14,118 nucleotides of DNA, taken from the NCBI GenBank assembly GCA_003446375.1, contig DMAW01000141.1, forward strand, positions 1 to 14,118, given 5' to 3'. Source of the stretch: Eubacteriaceae bacterium (lineage in GTDB: Bacteria > Bacillota > Clostridia > Eubacteriales > Alkalibacteraceae). The position numbers and the translations under genes were made by a program. The notes under the pieces were generated by a model, which searched no databases, was not told where the DNA came from, and saw nothing but the letters and a program-made list of their open reading frames with translations. Shown in pieces: positions 14,047 through 14,118 of the stretch (positions are counted from its first letter, which is position 1; each line of letters opens with the position of its first letter).

Positions 14047-14077
14047 TATAAAGAGGCATATGCCTCTTTATATTTTT
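14047..14077. terminator. Perfect 26-bp palindrome with T-tail, likely terminator
   Basis: Positions 14047-14072 form a perfect palindrome, each arm TATAAAGAGGCAT or its complement, so the RNA hairpin has up to 11 stem pairs closed by a few central bases. On the plus strand it is followed by TTTTT (14073-14077), the arrangement of an intrinsic terminator. On the minus strand the stem ends CTCTTTATA followed by CTTTAC, a weaker T-tract. A minus-strand gene ending just past the window edge could use it. As no plus-strand gene is seen to the left, its direction is unresolved. The remaining 14078-14118 shows only a small GCTG/CAGC hairpin and no gene. Confidence 0.55.
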
Positions 14078-14118
14078 GCGCGAAAAGCTGAGAAACAGCA
14101 TCAAAGGAATAATTTAAC

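Noticed and set aside
14040..14105. A second short minus-strand frame just upstream of the 23-codon frame, with a TAA directly preceding its ATG
   Set aside because: It runs through the palindromic terminator-like hairpin, has no ribosome site, and encodes nothing recognisable.
1..14118. Mobile elements, CRISPR arrays, toxin-antitoxin or defence genes
   Set aside because: I found no transposase or integrase motifs, no repeat-spacer pattern, no target-site duplications and no defence-type domains; nearly all the sequence is explained by intact housekeeping and regulatory genes.

Overview
The window reads as an ordinary chromosomal segment of a low-GC Gram-positive bacterium, most likely a member of the Clostridia. 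The signs are AT-rich sequence, strong purine-rich Shine-Dalgarno sites, occasional GTG and TTG starts, a GatCAB amidotransferase, and the neighbourhoods pcrA-ligA and rph-rdgB-ysnB, which are known from Firmicutes. I cannot name the genus. All recognised genes lie on the minus strand, so transcription runs from high to low coordinates. None looks truncated or frameshifted, and I see no insertion sequence, phage gene, CRISPR array or other mobile element.

Layout in order of transcription. (1) 14118-13857 is a non-coding upstream region. It holds a perfect 26-bp palindrome, a possible 23-codon reading frame, a -10 box with TTTAG direct repeats in the place of a -35, and a 7-6-7 inverted repeat. 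(2) 13856-10723 is a tight three-gene unit: an OmpR-type response regulator, a membrane sensor histidine kinase, and an iron-containing alcohol dehydrogenase that starts at TTG two bases after the kinase stop. A hairpin terminator ends it. (3) 10639-3161 holds the helicase pcrA, the NAD-dependent DNA ligase ligA, and gatC-gatA-gatB. A good sigma-A-type promoter lies in front of gatC, and a strong hairpin follows gatB. (4) 3035-230 holds a HypE-like AIR-synthase-family protein behind its own extended -10 promoter, then RNase PH (rph), the XTP/dITP pyrophosphatase (rdgB) and a YfcE/YsnB-type phosphodiesterase, with gaps of 18 bp or less or a small overlap. (5) 192-6 has two consensus-like tandem promoters that feed a tRNA-Gly(UCC) gene with an encoded CCA end.

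Functionally, the middle block joins DNA unwinding and nick sealing (PcrA, LigA) with tRNA-dependent amidation that makes Gln-tRNA(Gln) and/or Asn-tRNA(Asn). The third block joins tRNA 3'-end processing, nucleotide-pool sanitation and two less defined enzymes. The first block probably senses an envelope or environmental signal and may control its own alcohol dehydrogenase.

No clearly new system is visible. The points most worth a second look are the regulator-kinase-dehydrogenase unit and its leader, and the uncharacterised HypE-like protein at the head of the rph operon.
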